From Gemmatimonadota bacterium (GTDB lineage: Bacteria > Gemmatimonadota > Gemmatimonadetes > Gemmatimonadales > Gemmatimonadaceae): DNA of 39,129 nucleotides. Numbering within the stretch: position 1 is the first letter of the stretch; every line of letters starts with the position of its first letter. Positions 1-8,089 of the stretch are shown here, piece by piece. Location of the stretch: positions 6,774 to 45,902 of the forward strand of contig QHUA01000003.1 in NCBI GenBank assembly GCA_003221805.1, in the 5' to 3' direction. The position numbers and the translations under genes were made by a program. The notes under the pieces were generated by a model, which was given only the letters and a program-made list of their open reading frames with translations, had not been told where the DNA came from and made no database searches.

Positions 1-681
1 GTCGCACTCCCATCACTGGTGCCCGTCGAGGCCAGCGTCGAAATACCGCCGGCAAAAGGACCTCAGCTCGAGCCCGAAGTTCTGGCTGACATCGAAGGAG
101 TTCACGAAGAGGCCGGGATGCTCGGTGGTCCGCTTAGCGAAACCGTAGCCGACGTTACGAGGAGAATTCCGGCGGCGGCCGCCAAGGTTGCGAAAGCGAC
201 GACCGCGGTAACGAAGCCGATTGCCAACGGTGTCGAATCAATTCCCTCGACGATCGCGCGAGCCACCGCCCACGAAGCTATCAAGATGAAGAGAGGAATC
301 ATTCCTCTCATTCCGGCGAAGTTCGCGCGAGCTCAGGAGGGTGTCACGATCTCCGTCTCACTCACGCAATACTGCGTGCAGGGCGAGACGCGCCGGGGAC
401 GTCAGACGCGTCACGGTATCGTCGCCGCCGACCCGCGCATTTTCCCGCTCTCGCGCTACGTCGAAGTCTTCCTCGGCAAAGAGTATCTCGGCCGCTACCT
501 CGTCGACGACACCGGCGGCAATGTGCTCGGCGCCACTCTCGACATCTGGAATCCGGATTGCAAGGAGGCGGCACGCTTTGGTCGCCACTGGGGGAGCGCA
601 ACACTCGTCGCGAGAGAAGTCGAGGAGGTTCCCAACGACTCGGTGGCGCCAACTCGCTGGGACGGACTCACCAAGCGGTAA
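1..681 (+). CDS. 3D-domain exported protein, 5' partial
   Basis: The reading frame is open to the left edge of the window, so the true start lies outside; the first possible start inside is GTG at 19. The residues before it (ALPSLVPVEA-like) could be the end of a signal peptide. Residues about 20-105 (counted from 19) are Ala/Pro/Val-rich and look like a flexible linker. Residues about 108-205 form a 3D domain (double-psi beta-barrel related to MltA/RlpA): GIVAADPRIFPL, then DDTGGNVLGATLDIW with the conserved aspartates, then AARFGRHWG. Proteins with this domain are usually exported and act on, or bind, peptidoglycan; a lytic-transglycosylase-like role is inference. A hairpin that could terminate transcription follows. 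The domain call is firm, the function open. Confidence 0.75.
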   Translation, partial: VALPSLVPVEASVEIPPAKGPQLEPEVLADIEGVHEEAGMLGGPLSETVADVTRRIPAAAAKVAKATTAVTKPIANGVESIPSTIARATAHEAIKMKRGIIPLIPAKFARAQEGVTISVSLTQYCVQGETRRGRQTRHGIVAADPRIFPLSRYVEVFLGKEYLGRYLVDDTGGNVLGATLDIWNPDCKEAARFGRHWGSATLVAREVEEVPNDSVAPTRWDGLTKR

Positions 682-698
682 TCCAAAGGAGAAAAAAC

Positions 699-735
699 AA
701 CTGCAACTGAAGACTACCAGCGCAGTTGCTTTCCC
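699..735 (+). terminator. Candidate terminator after 3D-domain gene
   Basis: GCAACTG (703-709) pairs with CAGTTGC (723-729) around a 13-nt loop, followed by TTTCCC and a later TTCTTTTGC run. The stem is short and the T-tract is interrupted, so termination is possible but not strong. The flanking word AACTGCAACTGAA (699-711) also occurs on the opposite strand in the right arm of the inverted-repeat element at 24593-24782, so this may be a decayed piece of that repeat. Confidence 0.35.
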
Positions 736-786
736 GGCCCTTCTTTTGCTCGATTCCAGCCACGAAAATCCAAACCAGGAAGAGTC

Positions 787-966
787 ATGTCCTCGTTCAG
801 CACCTACCTGATCGGATTCATCGTTCTCATTATCGGCTTGGCGATCGCCGCAATTCTGGTCGGCGTTTCGCAGACCTGGGTGATTGTCGGAGCGATCATT
901 CTGATCGGAATCGCCATTGTAACCGCCACAACCCGAACGAAGACCAAAGACCCGCCGGTCACTTAG
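787..966 (+). CDS. Small two-helix membrane protein
   Basis: This 59-residue ORF starts at ATG 787 after a purine-rich ribosome binding site (AGGAAGAG at 778-785). It begins MSSFSTYLIGFIVLIIGLAI. Two hydrophobic segments (about residues 7-27 and 31-48) are separated by a short VSQTW turn, and a basic/polar tail (TTRTKTKDPPVT) follows. The layout predicts an inner-membrane hairpin with both ends on the same side. It stands alone between the 3D-domain gene and the sigma-factor gene. I do not recognise a named family; short proteins of this shape are common and mostly uncharacterised. Good ribosome binding site, clean length and codon pattern support a real gene. Confidence 0.6.
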   Translation: MSSFSTYLIGFIVLIIGLAIAAILVGVSQTWVIVGAIILIGIAIVTATTRTKTKDPPVT

Positions 967-984
967 TGGCATGAAACGTGGCTG

Positions 985-1014
985 TTGACGGCTGAGTGCG
1001 CCCGTAGTTATCCT
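985..1014 (+). promoter_or_regulatory. Candidate promoter of sigma-factor gene
   Basis: TTGACG at 985-990 and TATCCT at 1009-1014 are separated by 18 bp. This would give a leader of roughly 60 nt before ATG 1082, which has an AAGAGGC ribosome binding site just upstream. The -10 box matches the consensus only partly. Confidence 0.35.
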
Positions 1015-1081
1015 GCGCGTCCAGCAAAAAGGGGCGCGCCACCCAGGCACGTCCGTCCATAGTGTCTCTACCAAGAGGCGT

Positions 1082-1969
1082 ATGCAGACCACGGGCGAGA
1101 GTAGATCCAAAGGTTTCTTCCGTTCGTCCCCTTCCACCGCTTTCGACCAGTACCTCCAAGACATACAGAAACTCCCCCTGATTACCGACGCCGAGGAAGA
1201 GCGTCGACTCGCACGCCGCGCTCAGGCGGGCGACGAGAAAGCAGCAGAGCGGCTGGTCACCGCAAATCTCCGATTCGTAATTTCATACGTAAAGAAGTAT
1301 CAGGGCCACGGACTCGACCTCGGGGAGCTCGTGGCGATCGGCAACGAAGGTCTTCTCAAAGCAGTTAGAAAGTTCGATCCGGATCAGGGCGTCAAGTTCA
1401 TTTCATACGCGGTGTGGTGGGTCCGGCAGGCAGTACTGAAGGCACTTGCAGAGCAGACACGGAGCGTGAGGATCCCGCTCAACCAGAATTCGCAGCTGAT
1501 CAAGCTCGCCCGCGCACAGACGGTTCTCTCCCAGGTTCTCAAGCGCGATCCTACTGACAACGAAATCGGCCGGCTCCTCGAGGAAACCCCCGATGCGGTT
1601 CGTTCGGCAAAGCAGATGTCGGCGACGGAAATCTCGCTCGACGCTCCCATCGATCGCTCTGATCGTGAAGCCTGCACACTCGGCGAGCGTTTCGCCGGAG
1701 TCGACGGTGCCGAGATCGAAGACGTGACGGACTTCCACCTGATGCGCGAGTTCATCGATCGCGTTTTCCGGAAGTACCTGACGCCGCGCGAGAGAAAGAT
1801 CCTTCATCTCTACTATGGCCTCGAGCAGGGTTCGGACGCGATGACGCTGGAGAAGATCGGCGCCCTGATGGGGGTTACCCGCGAGCGGATCCGCCAGATA
1901 AGGGAACGCGCCTTCGAGAAGCTGCGCGAATCTCCCGACGGATCAGCGCTGGCTGGTTTTTGGAACTAA
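1082..1969 (+). CDS. Primary-type sigma-70 factor (RpoD/SigA-like, no region 1.1)
   Basis: This 295-residue sigma factor directs core RNA polymerase to -35/-10 promoters. Region 1.2 spans about residues 20-50 (AFDQYLQDIQKLPLITDAEE). Region 2 follows, with NLRFVISYVKKY, then the 2.3/2.4 helix FDPDQGVKFISYAVWWVRQA, the counterpart of the -10-reading helix of RpoD. Region 3 includes SVRIPLNQ. Region 4.2 has the helix-turn-helix around MTLEKIGALMGVTRERIRQI at about 250-280. At under 300 residues it lacks region 1.1 and the non-conserved region, as in group 2 sigma factors or the short SigA-like factors of several phyla. Whether it is the housekeeping factor or an additional one cannot be decided from this window. 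Start ATG 1082 has an AAGAGGC ribosome binding site. A terminator and a repeat array follow directly. Confidence 0.93.
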   Translation: MQTTGESRSKGFFRSSPSTAFDQYLQDIQKLPLITDAEEERRLARRAQAGDEKAAERLVTANLRFVISYVKKYQGHGLDLGELVAIGNEGLLKAVRKFDPDQGVKFISYAVWWVRQAVLKALAEQTRSVRIPLNQNSQLIKLARAQTVLSQVLKRDPTDNEIGRLLEETPDAVRSAKQMSATEISLDAPIDRSDREACTLGERFAGVDGAEIEDVTDFHLMREFIDRVFRKYLTPRERKILHLYYGLEQGSDAMTLEKIGALMGVTRERIRQIRERAFEKLRESPDGSALAGFWN

Positions 1970-1970
1970 A

Positions 1971-2148
1971 GAGGGGCGAGGGACGAGGGGCGAGGGATGA
2001 GGGAAGAGCGAAGAGGAAGCAAACGCAGTTTGAAGAGACGCCGGCCAAATCGAGTCGGCGTCTTTCTTGTATAGAGGCACCATGTCCCTCGCCCCTCGTC
2101 CCTCGCCCCTCCTCCCTCGCCCCTCGTCCCTCTTCCCGCTTCCCCCTT
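1971..2148. repeat. Inverted array of GAGGGNN heptamers
   Basis: The left arm (1971-2019) is seven tandem heptamers of the form GAGGGNN (GAGGGGC, GAGGGAC, GAGGGGC, GAGGGAT, GAGGGAA, then degenerate). The right arm (2086-2148) is nine heptamers in the opposite orientation (CCCTCGC, CCCTCGT and variants). Positions 1971-1996 and 2086-2111 are perfect 26-bp inverted complements. The left arm begins 2 nt after the sigma-factor stop codon, and the last heptamer of the right arm overlaps the TTG start codon of the lipid kinase at 2147. The left arm carries four or more G3 runs with 3-4 nt loops, a canonical G-quadruplex pattern on the coding strand. The loop contains a separate terminator hairpin. 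Confidence 0.9.
2033..2070 (+). terminator. Intrinsic terminator of sigma-factor gene
   Basis: AGACGCCG (2036-2043) and CGGCGTCT (2056-2063) form a perfect 8-bp GC-rich stem with a 12-nt loop, followed by TTCTTGT. It lies 64 nt after the sigma-factor stop codon, inside the loop of the surrounding heptamer array. Confidence 0.65.
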
Positions 2149-3052
2149 GGCAACAATTCAGCGGCCCGCAACGACGCTTAAGGCCTTCCTCAACTCGGAG
2201 TGCGGCAACGCCGAAGCCGCACGCGAAGCTCTCGAAAACGTTGGATTCGAGCTGGTCGAGGTAAAGCCAAACGAGATTGAATCTCGCCTCAAAGAGGCGA
2301 TCGACGGCGGGACCAAACGGATTCTGGTTGCGGGAGGCGATGGCACCATTGCCACCGCGGCTGCTCTGGTTGCGAATACAGAGATCGAGCTGGCGATTGT
2401 CCCCGGCGGAACGCTCAACCACTTCGCCAGGGATCACAACATTCCGACCGACCTCGCCAAGGCAGCTCTCGTGGCTGCTGGCGAAGGCACCGTCACCGGT
2501 GCCGACATCGGCTACGTCAACGACTGCGCCTTTCTCAACACCAGCTCGATCGGCGCTTACGTCACCTTCGTCCGCGACCGGGAGCAACTCCAGAAGCGTG
2601 TCGGCTACACGATCGCCAGCCTCGTCGCCTTCCTCAAAACTCTGGCCCAGCTGCGTAATTTCACAGTCTCGCTTGAAGTCAACGGCCAGAAGAAGACCTA
2701 CCGTTCGACCCTCGTTTTCATCGGTGTCGGCGAGCGGGAGCTCAAAATGCCGGCACTCGGCAGTCGCGTGAAAAACGGCAAGCGCGGACTCCACGTCATG
2801 ATCGTGCGGGGAAGAAAACGCGCGCGTCTCTTCTCGCTGGCGCTCGCTGCCATCGCCAAGGGAACGAAGGAGGCCGAGCACCTCCCGGAATTCGACGATT
2901 TTGTCGTCGATCGCTGCCGCATCGATCTCAATTGGCCTATCGCAGTCATTGGTCTCGACGGTGAACTGAAGCGCATGACTACGCCACTCGACTATCGAAT
3001 CGAGCGCGACGCGCTCCGACTCGTAGTCGCCCCGCCGGAGGGAGACGAATAG
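2147..3052 (+). CDS. Diacylglycerol/lipid kinase family protein (DagK/YegS-type)
   Basis: This 301-residue protein has the DAGK catalytic fold. Residues 59-69 contain ILVAGGDGTIA, with the GGDGT nucleotide-binding loop at 63-67. PGGTLNHFARD follows at 86-96, then DIGYVNDCAFLNTSSIG near 120-137, all hallmarks of the lipid kinase/NAD-kinase-like superfamily. It should phosphorylate a lipid hydroxyl (diacylglycerol, sphingoid or related) on the cytoplasmic face of the membrane; the substrate is unknown. The only start that fits the length of the family is TTG 2147, which has no visible ribosome binding site. The bases before it are the C/T-rich heptamer array, and the start codon overlaps the last heptamer. 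The usual N-terminal strand (IxNPxSG) is degenerate here (LKAFLNSECGNA). glcD follows 13 nt after the stop codon. Confidence 0.85.
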   Translation: MATIQRPATTLKAFLNSECGNAEAAREALENVGFELVEVKPNEIESRLKEAIDGGTKRILVAGGDGTIATAAALVANTEIELAIVPGGTLNHFARDHNIPTDLAKAALVAAGEGTVTGADIGYVNDCAFLNTSSIGAYVTFVRDREQLQKRVGYTIASLVAFLKTLAQLRNFTVSLEVNGQKKTYRSTLVFIGVGERELKMPALGSRVKNGKRGLHVMIVRGRKRARLFSLALAAIAKGTKEAEHLPEFDDFVVDRCRIDLNWPIAVIGLDGELKRMTTPLDYRIERDALRLVVAPPEGDE

Positions 3053-3065
3053 CTAGATTCAGCTG

Positions 3066-4535
3066 ATGGTCGCCGAGCGTCTGGCTGAGATCGTTGGTCC
3101 GGCCCACGTACTGAGTCGTCAGAGCGAGCTGCTCGTCTATAACTCCGACGGCTTACCCGGTTACCGGCGGCAGCCGCGGCTGGCAGTTTTCCCCGGCACC
3201 CGCGACGAAGCCATCGCCGTCGTTCGATTTCTCGCCGCGGAACGTCTGCCGTTCGTGCCACGCGGTGCGGGGACTGGCTTGTCCGGGGGCGCACTCGCTG
3301 ATGACATCGTCGTCGTCGGGCTTCATCGGCTCAAGAAGATCATCTCGCTCGACGTCGAGAACCGGCGGGCAACCGTCGAACCGGGAGTCGTCAATCTCCG
3401 ACTGAACAAGCACGTCGCCCCACACGGATTGCTGTACGCACCCGATCCCTCCAGCGAAGCGGCGTGCACGATCGGCGGAAACGTCGCCGAGAACGCCGGC
3501 GGCCCCCACTGTCTCAAGTACGGCGTGACGCTCAATCACGTCCTCGCGATGACGGTAGTTTTGCCGAGTGGTGAGATCGTGGAGCTGGGGAGCAAGGTTG
3601 GTGAGCGTGACGGCTATGATCTGCGCGGAGCGTTCATCGGCTCGGAAGGATGCTTCGGTCTCGCGCTCGAGATTACGGTGAAGCTCACACCAAAGCCGCA
3701 GGCCGTCCGCACCCTGCTGGCCGACTTTACATCGGTGGACAAAGCGGCACACGTGACCTCGGCGATCATTGCATCGGGAATCGTCCCCGCGGCGCTCGAG
3801 TTCATGGATGGAGCGACGATCCGCGTCGTCGAGGATTCGATCTACGCCGCCGGATACCCGAGGGATGCGGAAGCAATTCTGCTCATCGAGCTCGATGGAT
3901 TAGAGGCGGGCGTGGTAGCGGATCAGGAGACCGTCCGTCGCATTTGTCTCGACGGCGGTGCGCGCCAGGTAAGGGTGGCGCGAGACGACGCCGAGCGCAT
4001 GAAGCTGTGGCAGGGAAGAAAAAAAGCTTTCGGCGCCATGGGTCGCCTCGCTCCGCATCTCATCGTCCAGGACGCAGTGATTCCCCGCACGAAGCTGCCC
4101 GAGATTCTCGCCACCATCCACGCCGTCAGCGAGAAATACAGTGTGATGGTGTGCAACGTGTTCCACGCCGGCGACGGAAATCTCCATCCCAACATCGCCT
4201 ACAGCGCCGACGATCCCGCCGAGAGTGAGCGGGTTCACAAGGCGATGGTGGAAATCATGCAGGCGTGCATCGCCGCGGGCGGAAGCATCACCGGCGAGCA
4301 CGGCGTCGGCCTCGACAAGTTGGGCTACATGGAATCGATCTTCTCCGAGACTTCGCTCAACGCGATGTGTGAGCTACGCGGAGTGTTCGATCCCGAGCGT
4401 CGATCGAATCCCGGCAAGGTGGTGCCGGTTCACGCCTGCAAGGAATGGCACGGCATACCCGGCTCGGCAAAATCGCGTGGCGCGCGGGAAGCTTCACCGC
4501 TGGAGGCAGAGCCATCGCGTCCAATCGCCCGATGA
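3066..4535 (+). CDS. glcD: Glycolate oxidase, FAD-linked subunit GlcD
   Basis: This 489-residue flavoprotein of the FAD-linked oxidase (VAO/PCMH) family oxidises glycolate, or a related 2-hydroxy acid, to glyoxylate. The FAD-binding domain holds PRGAGTGLSGGA (65-76) and the stretch from PDPSS to GGNVAENAGG (127-146). The C-terminal oxidase domain contains HAGDGNLHPN near 367 and GEHGVGLDKLGYM near 410, both typical of GlcD and D-lactate dehydrogenases. About 30 residues of low-conservation tail follow the normal end of the family. The stop overlaps the glcE start by ATGA, and glcF follows at once, so the three-gene set supports glycolate oxidase over a lone D-lactate dehydrogenase. A TAGATT box lies 6 nt before ATG 3066, possibly a -10 element for a leaderless transcript. 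Confidence 0.92.
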   Translation: MVAERLAEIVGPAHVLSRQSELLVYNSDGLPGYRRQPRLAVFPGTRDEAIAVVRFLAAERLPFVPRGAGTGLSGGALADDIVVVGLHRLKKIISLDVENRRATVEPGVVNLRLNKHVAPHGLLYAPDPSSEAACTIGGNVAENAGGPHCLKYGVTLNHVLAMTVVLPSGEIVELGSKVGERDGYDLRGAFIGSEGCFGLALEITVKLTPKPQAVRTLLADFTSVDKAAHVTSAIIASGIVPAALEFMDGATIRVVEDSIYAAGYPRDAEAILLIELDGLEAGVVADQETVRRICLDGGARQVRVARDDAERMKLWQGRKKAFGAMGRLAPHLIVQDAVIPRTKLPEILATIHAVSEKYSVMVCNVFHAGDGNLHPNIAYSADDPAESERVHKAMVEIMQACIAAGGSITGEHGVGLDKLGYMESIFSETSLNAMCELRGVFDPERRSNPGKVVPVHACKEWHGIPGSAKSRGAREASPLEAEPSRPIAR

Positions 4536-5668
4536 GCACCGAGCGAGTAGCGGCGGCAATCCGCGACAGTGTCGCGGCGAGTCGACCGCTGCGTATCTCC
4601 GGTAGAGGGATGTGGCTGGACGCCGGTCGTCCGGTGCGAGCGGATGCGACTCTCTCTCTGAAAGACGACAGCGGCGTCGTCAGCTACGTCCCTGGCGACC
4701 TGACCCTCACCGTGCGGGCCGGCACTCCGCTCGCCGAAATTGCCGACGTTACGAGTGAGCGCGATCAATGGCTGCCCCTCGATCCATATGGCTCGCCCGA
4801 TGGAAGCATCGGAGCAACTCTGGCGACGGCGTCGGCCGGTCCACTCGCCTCCAGCTTCGGATTGGCGCGCGATCTCGTGCTCGGTGTCGAGTTCGTGAAC
4901 GGCAGCGGAGAAACCATCCGCGGCGGTGGAAAAGTCGTGAAGAATGTCGCCGGATTCGACCTGTCCCGACTGCTTACAGGATCCTGGGGAACGCTGGGCG
5001 TGATTACAGAAGCCACGCTTCGTTTGTACGCGCGGCCGGCGGTGGACCGGACTTTCGTCATCGACCTCGGCGGACCGGAGAAGCACGTCACCTCGATTGT
5101 GCGCGCCATCGTCACGTCCCCACTCGCTCCCTATGCGCTGTTGCTATTGAGCGCTTCGGCGGCGCGCTCGATCGGCGTCGGGGAAAGTCCGGCGTGCCTG
5201 ATTCGTTTCGGCGGCAACGAAGCCGTCGTCAGAGCACAGGTGGGTGCGCTTTCTCAACTTTCCCGACCTGAGGAGCTCGAAACGAAGATCTGGCTCGCCG
5301 TGCGTCAACTGGATGGCAACTCTCACTCAACGATCAGAATCTCGAGCCTGCCACAGCGCGTTGTGGCGCACGCCGCGCGGATGCTGCACGAGGACATCCC
5401 ATTCATTCGAACTTCCATCGATCCTCGGCGCGGCATTCTCAGAATCGCCGTCGATTCTGATGGCGAGGTTGATCAGAGGGAGCTACGGGCCGATTTGCGC
5501 GTGACTGAAGAGAATGGCGGCGGGGCCAGCGAAGTGATCTTCGAGAAGCTGCCGCCGGAGGTGTGGGCCCAGGTGTCGCCGAGCGTGGTGGCCGACGGAT
5601 TGTCGCGCGGAATCAGGACAGCGTATGACCCTCACAACGTTTTGAACCCCGGCATTCTGGGCGACTGA
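4532..5668 (+). CDS. glcE: Glycolate oxidase, FAD-binding subunit GlcE
   Basis: This 378-residue protein is the second flavin-domain subunit of the glycolate oxidase complex. It starts at ATG 4532, overlapping the glcD stop codon by ATGA; the frame extends further upstream inside glcD but without family similarity. The PCMH-type FAD fold shows SYVPGDLTLTVRAGTPLAEI near 50-70, then DPYGSPDGSIGATLATASAG, and GGKVVKNVAGFDLSRLLTGS near 130-150, which is the most characteristic GlcE motif. The C-terminus ends in AYDPHNVLNPG, as expected. It works with GlcD and GlcF to pass electrons from 2-hydroxy acids to the membrane quinone pool. Translational coupling with both neighbours indicates stoichiometric production. 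Confidence 0.92.
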   Translation: MSTERVAAAIRDSVAASRPLRISGRGMWLDAGRPVRADATLSLKDDSGVVSYVPGDLTLTVRAGTPLAEIADVTSERDQWLPLDPYGSPDGSIGATLATASAGPLASSFGLARDLVLGVEFVNGSGETIRGGGKVVKNVAGFDLSRLLTGSWGTLGVITEATLRLYARPAVDRTFVIDLGGPEKHVTSIVRAIVTSPLAPYALLLLSASAARSIGVGESPACLIRFGGNEAVVRAQVGALSQLSRPEELETKIWLAVRQLDGNSHSTIRISSLPQRVVAHAARMLHEDIPFIRTSIDPRRGILRIAVDSDGEVDQRELRADLRVTEENGGGASEVIFEKLPPEVWAQVSPSVVADGLSRGIRTAYDPHNVLNPGILGD

Positions 5669-5669
5669 T

Positions 5670-6995
5670 TTGACAGCGACTCCCGCCACTCCGCCGCCCC
5701 GCGCTCATCCCGATCCGCTCCCGCACGATGCGATGCCGGGATGCGCGCTTCCCAATACGCCGCTCGCCGGCGCGCTGCCCGGTATCAACGCGTGCGTGCA
5801 CTGTGGGTTCTGTCTCCAGTCTTGCCCCACCTACCTCAATCTCGAGGACGAGAACGACAGTCCGCGCGGCAGAATTTTCCTGATGCGATCACTGCTCGAA
5901 GGCACCGTCAAGCCGGACGACGCCAGCGTGCAGCTTCACATCGATCAGTGTCTTGGATGCAGGGCATGCGAGCCGGTCTGCCCCAGCGGTGTCCCCTATG
6001 GTCAGCTGCTCGAAGCCACGCGCGCAACTCTCTACGAGTATCGACCGACGCCGTTCATCGCTCGGCTGATCTTGTTCGTCTTCGCCCGGGAATGGCTGCT
6101 TCGTCCGGCGATGTTTTTCTCGCGCGCACTCGCTGCCACTCCGATTCCCACGCTGCTCTCCGGTATCAAGGGCCGACTGGGGTTCGCAATGGCAATGCTC
6201 GCTTCGACCGGCCGTTCGATCGAGCGGTCAAATTACAAGCCCGTCACGCGCGGGGAGCGTGGAACCGTGGCGACGCTGCGCGGGTGCGTGATGGAAGGAT
6301 TGTTCAGTACGACCAATCGTGCGACGGAGCGCGTACTCACCGTCAACGGCTACTCGATCGTTGGAGCGCCCGGCCAGAAATGTTGCGGCGCACTGCACGC
6401 GCACGCGGGTCATCTCGAGGACGCTCGAGCGTTAGCCCGAAGAAATATCGTCGCGTTCGAGCGTTCCGGCGCCACGTTCATCGCTGTCAACGCCGCTGGC
6501 TGTGGCGCGATCATGAAGGAGTACGGTCATCTGCTTAAGGATGATCCGGAGTGGCACCAGCGAGCAGTGAATCTGAGCGCGCGAGTGCGGGATGTCAGTG
6601 AGCTCCTCGCCGCAGCGGGTCCGCGAGAGGGTGGACCGCTGCCGGTGAAAGTCACGTACGACGCGCCTTGTCATTTGATCCACGCGCAGCGCGTGAACGA
6701 GGCGCCGCTGTCCGTGCTCACCGCCATTCCCGGTCTGGAGCTCGTTCCTCTCCACGATTTCGATCAATGCTGCGGCAGCGCCGGTATCTACAATCTGATC
6801 GAGCCCGATACTTCGGACGCAGTTCTCGCTCCGAAGCTGGCGAACATCCGCGACACGCGTGCGTCCTGGGTGGCGACTGGAAATCCGGGTTGTCTGATGC
6901 AGATCGGCGCCGGATTGATTCGCGCCGAGATCAGCGCGCGCGCCATTCATCCGGTCGATCTACTCGACGCATCTTACGCCGCTTTCGGCCAGTAG
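5670..6995 (+). CDS. glcF: Glycolate oxidase, iron-sulfur subunit GlcF
   Basis: This 441-residue protein carries two 4Fe-4S motifs, CVHCGFCLQSCP (42-53) and CLGCRACEPVCP (94-105). Two CCG domains follow, with KCCGALHAHAGH near 237 and QCCGSAGIYNL near 366. This is the heterodisulfide-reductase-like architecture of GlcF, the electron-transfer subunit of glycolate oxidase. The start TTG 5670 lies one base after the glcE stop codon; ATG 5733 (MPGCALPNTPLAG) is a reasonable alternative, since residues 1-21 are Pro/Ala-rich and poorly conserved. It closes the glcDEF operon, and ygfZ begins 33 nt downstream. Confidence 0.92.
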   Translation: MTATPATPPPRAHPDPLPHDAMPGCALPNTPLAGALPGINACVHCGFCLQSCPTYLNLEDENDSPRGRIFLMRSLLEGTVKPDDASVQLHIDQCLGCRACEPVCPSGVPYGQLLEATRATLYEYRPTPFIARLILFVFAREWLLRPAMFFSRALAATPIPTLLSGIKGRLGFAMAMLASTGRSIERSNYKPVTRGERGTVATLRGCVMEGLFSTTNRATERVLTVNGYSIVGAPGQKCCGALHAHAGHLEDARALARRNIVAFERSGATFIAVNAAGCGAIMKEYGHLLKDDPEWHQRAVNLSARVRDVSELLAAAGPREGGPLPVKVTYDAPCHLIHAQRVNEAPLSVLTAIPGLELVPLHDFDQCCGSAGIYNLIEPDTSDAVLAPKLANIRDTRASWVATGNPGCLMQIGAGLIRAEISARAIHPVDLLDASYAAFGQ

Positions 6996-7028
6996 CGCTC
7001 CCAAAGAGCACTGACTTAATTGCAGTTA

Positions 7029-8027
7029 ATGTCTGAGCTGAACGAGTACTCCGCGCTCCACAACGGTGCTCTTTTTTTTGACCGGAGCGACCGGATGCGC
7101 ATTCGCATCTCCGGTCCAAAGGCGGCGGAGCTCGTGGCGGGAATGGTGACGAATGATGTCTCCGCTCTGGTTCCCGGCGAGGGTCAGTACGCTGCGGCGC
7201 TGACGCCGAAAGGAAAGATAGTTGCCGACCTTCGCATCTTCGCGCTCGAGGATGCACTCTTGATCGATACATCCGCGCCGGCGGCGGCGGGCTGGAAAGA
7301 GATGATACAGAAGTACATCAACCCTCGCCTCGCCCCGTACCACGACGTGACCGAGGAGCTCGCCGACTTCGGCGTCTTCGGACGCTCCTCGCGCTCAGTC
7401 GTCTCGCGAGTTTTGGATGTCGACGACAATGATCTCCTGCCACTGGCGCCGTACGGGCACATTAGCCGCCCGTTCGCCGACGTCACCGTCATCATTGCCC
7501 GCGTTCCCGAGATCGACCTCGACGGATTCGAGATCTTCATCCCCGCGAGCGCCGTCGGCACACTGAAAGGAAAATTTCACTCGGCAGGAGTGGCCGAGGG
7601 CACACGTGAGACGTGGGAGATCGCGCGCATCGAGAGTGGCCGCCCGCAGTGGGGCGTGGACATGGACGATTCCACACTGCCGCAGGAAGCAAACTTCGAC
7701 GAGCTCGGTGCGATCTCGTACACGAAGGGCTGCTACATCGGTCAGGAAACGGTAGCGCGAGTCCACTTTCGCGGGCACGTCAATCGCTTTCTGCGCCGGC
7801 TTCGCTTCGTCACTCGGCCGGCGCCGCCCAAGGGCGCGGAGCTGGTCGATGAAACCGGAAAAGTGATTGGGGAGATTCGCAGCGCCGCTCTCTCACCGCG
7901 ATTTGGCGGCGTCGCTTTGGGAATGGTGCGACGCGAGGTCCCGCCTGGTACGACGCTGCAGGCCCGATGGCCGGATGGTGAGTGCAGCATTCAGATCGAG
8001 CAAAACGAAAAGGGCGCCACTGTTTAG
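7029..8027 (+). CDS. ygfZ: Folate-binding protein YgfZ (iron-sulfur cluster maintenance)
   Basis: This 332-residue member of the GcvT-like tetrahydrofolate-binding family carries the signature KGCYIGQE near residues 233-240, which contains the conserved cysteine. The N-terminus has IRISGPKAAELVAGMVTNDV, and the C-terminal barrel contains LGMVRREVPPG. YgfZ proteins help assemble or repair certain Fe-S enzymes in a folate-dependent way. Its place directly behind glcF, which carries two Fe-S clusters, suggests support for that complex, though this is inference from position. Start ATG 7029 is preferred over TTG 7020. The stop codon lies inside the loop of a strong terminator. Confidence 0.9.
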   Translation: MSELNEYSALHNGALFFDRSDRMRIRISGPKAAELVAGMVTNDVSALVPGEGQYAAALTPKGKIVADLRIFALEDALLIDTSAPAAAGWKEMIQKYINPRLAPYHDVTEELADFGVFGRSSRSVVSRVLDVDDNDLLPLAPYGHISRPFADVTVIIARVPEIDLDGFEIFIPASAVGTLKGKFHSAGVAEGTRETWEIARIESGRPQWGVDMDDSTLPQEANFDELGAISYTKGCYIGQETVARVHFRGHVNRFLRRLRFVTRPAPPKGAELVDETGKVIGEIRSAALSPRFGGVALGMVRREVPPGTTLQARWPDGECSIQIEQNEKGATV

Positions 8028-8042
8028 TGGCGCCCTTCGTTT
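8007..8042. terminator. Strong bidirectional intrinsic terminator
   Basis: GGGCGCCACT (8012-8021) pairs perfectly with AGTGGCGCCC (8026-8035) around a GTTT loop. AACGAAAA precedes it and TTCGTTT follows, so it works in both directions: for the glcDEF-ygfZ operon on the plus strand and for the lipoprotein gene on the minus strand. The ygfZ stop codon (8025-8027) sits at the loop and first stem base. Confidence 0.9.
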
Positions 8043-8089
8043 GATGGCCGCGACCCTGACGGCCGCGATCTGAGTTAGCGCGACAGCGC

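Noticed and set aside
102-311. Hydrophobic 69-residue minus-strand frame that looks like a membrane protein
   Set aside because: It is fully antisense to the Ala/Val-rich linker of the 3D-domain gene, whose complement is naturally hydrophobic. No ribosome binding site was seen.
1943-2881. Long minus-strand frame of 312 codons over the lipid kinase
   Set aside because: It is antisense to a well-supported kinase gene and begins and ends in unrelated sequence. The high GC content produces many such frames in the window.
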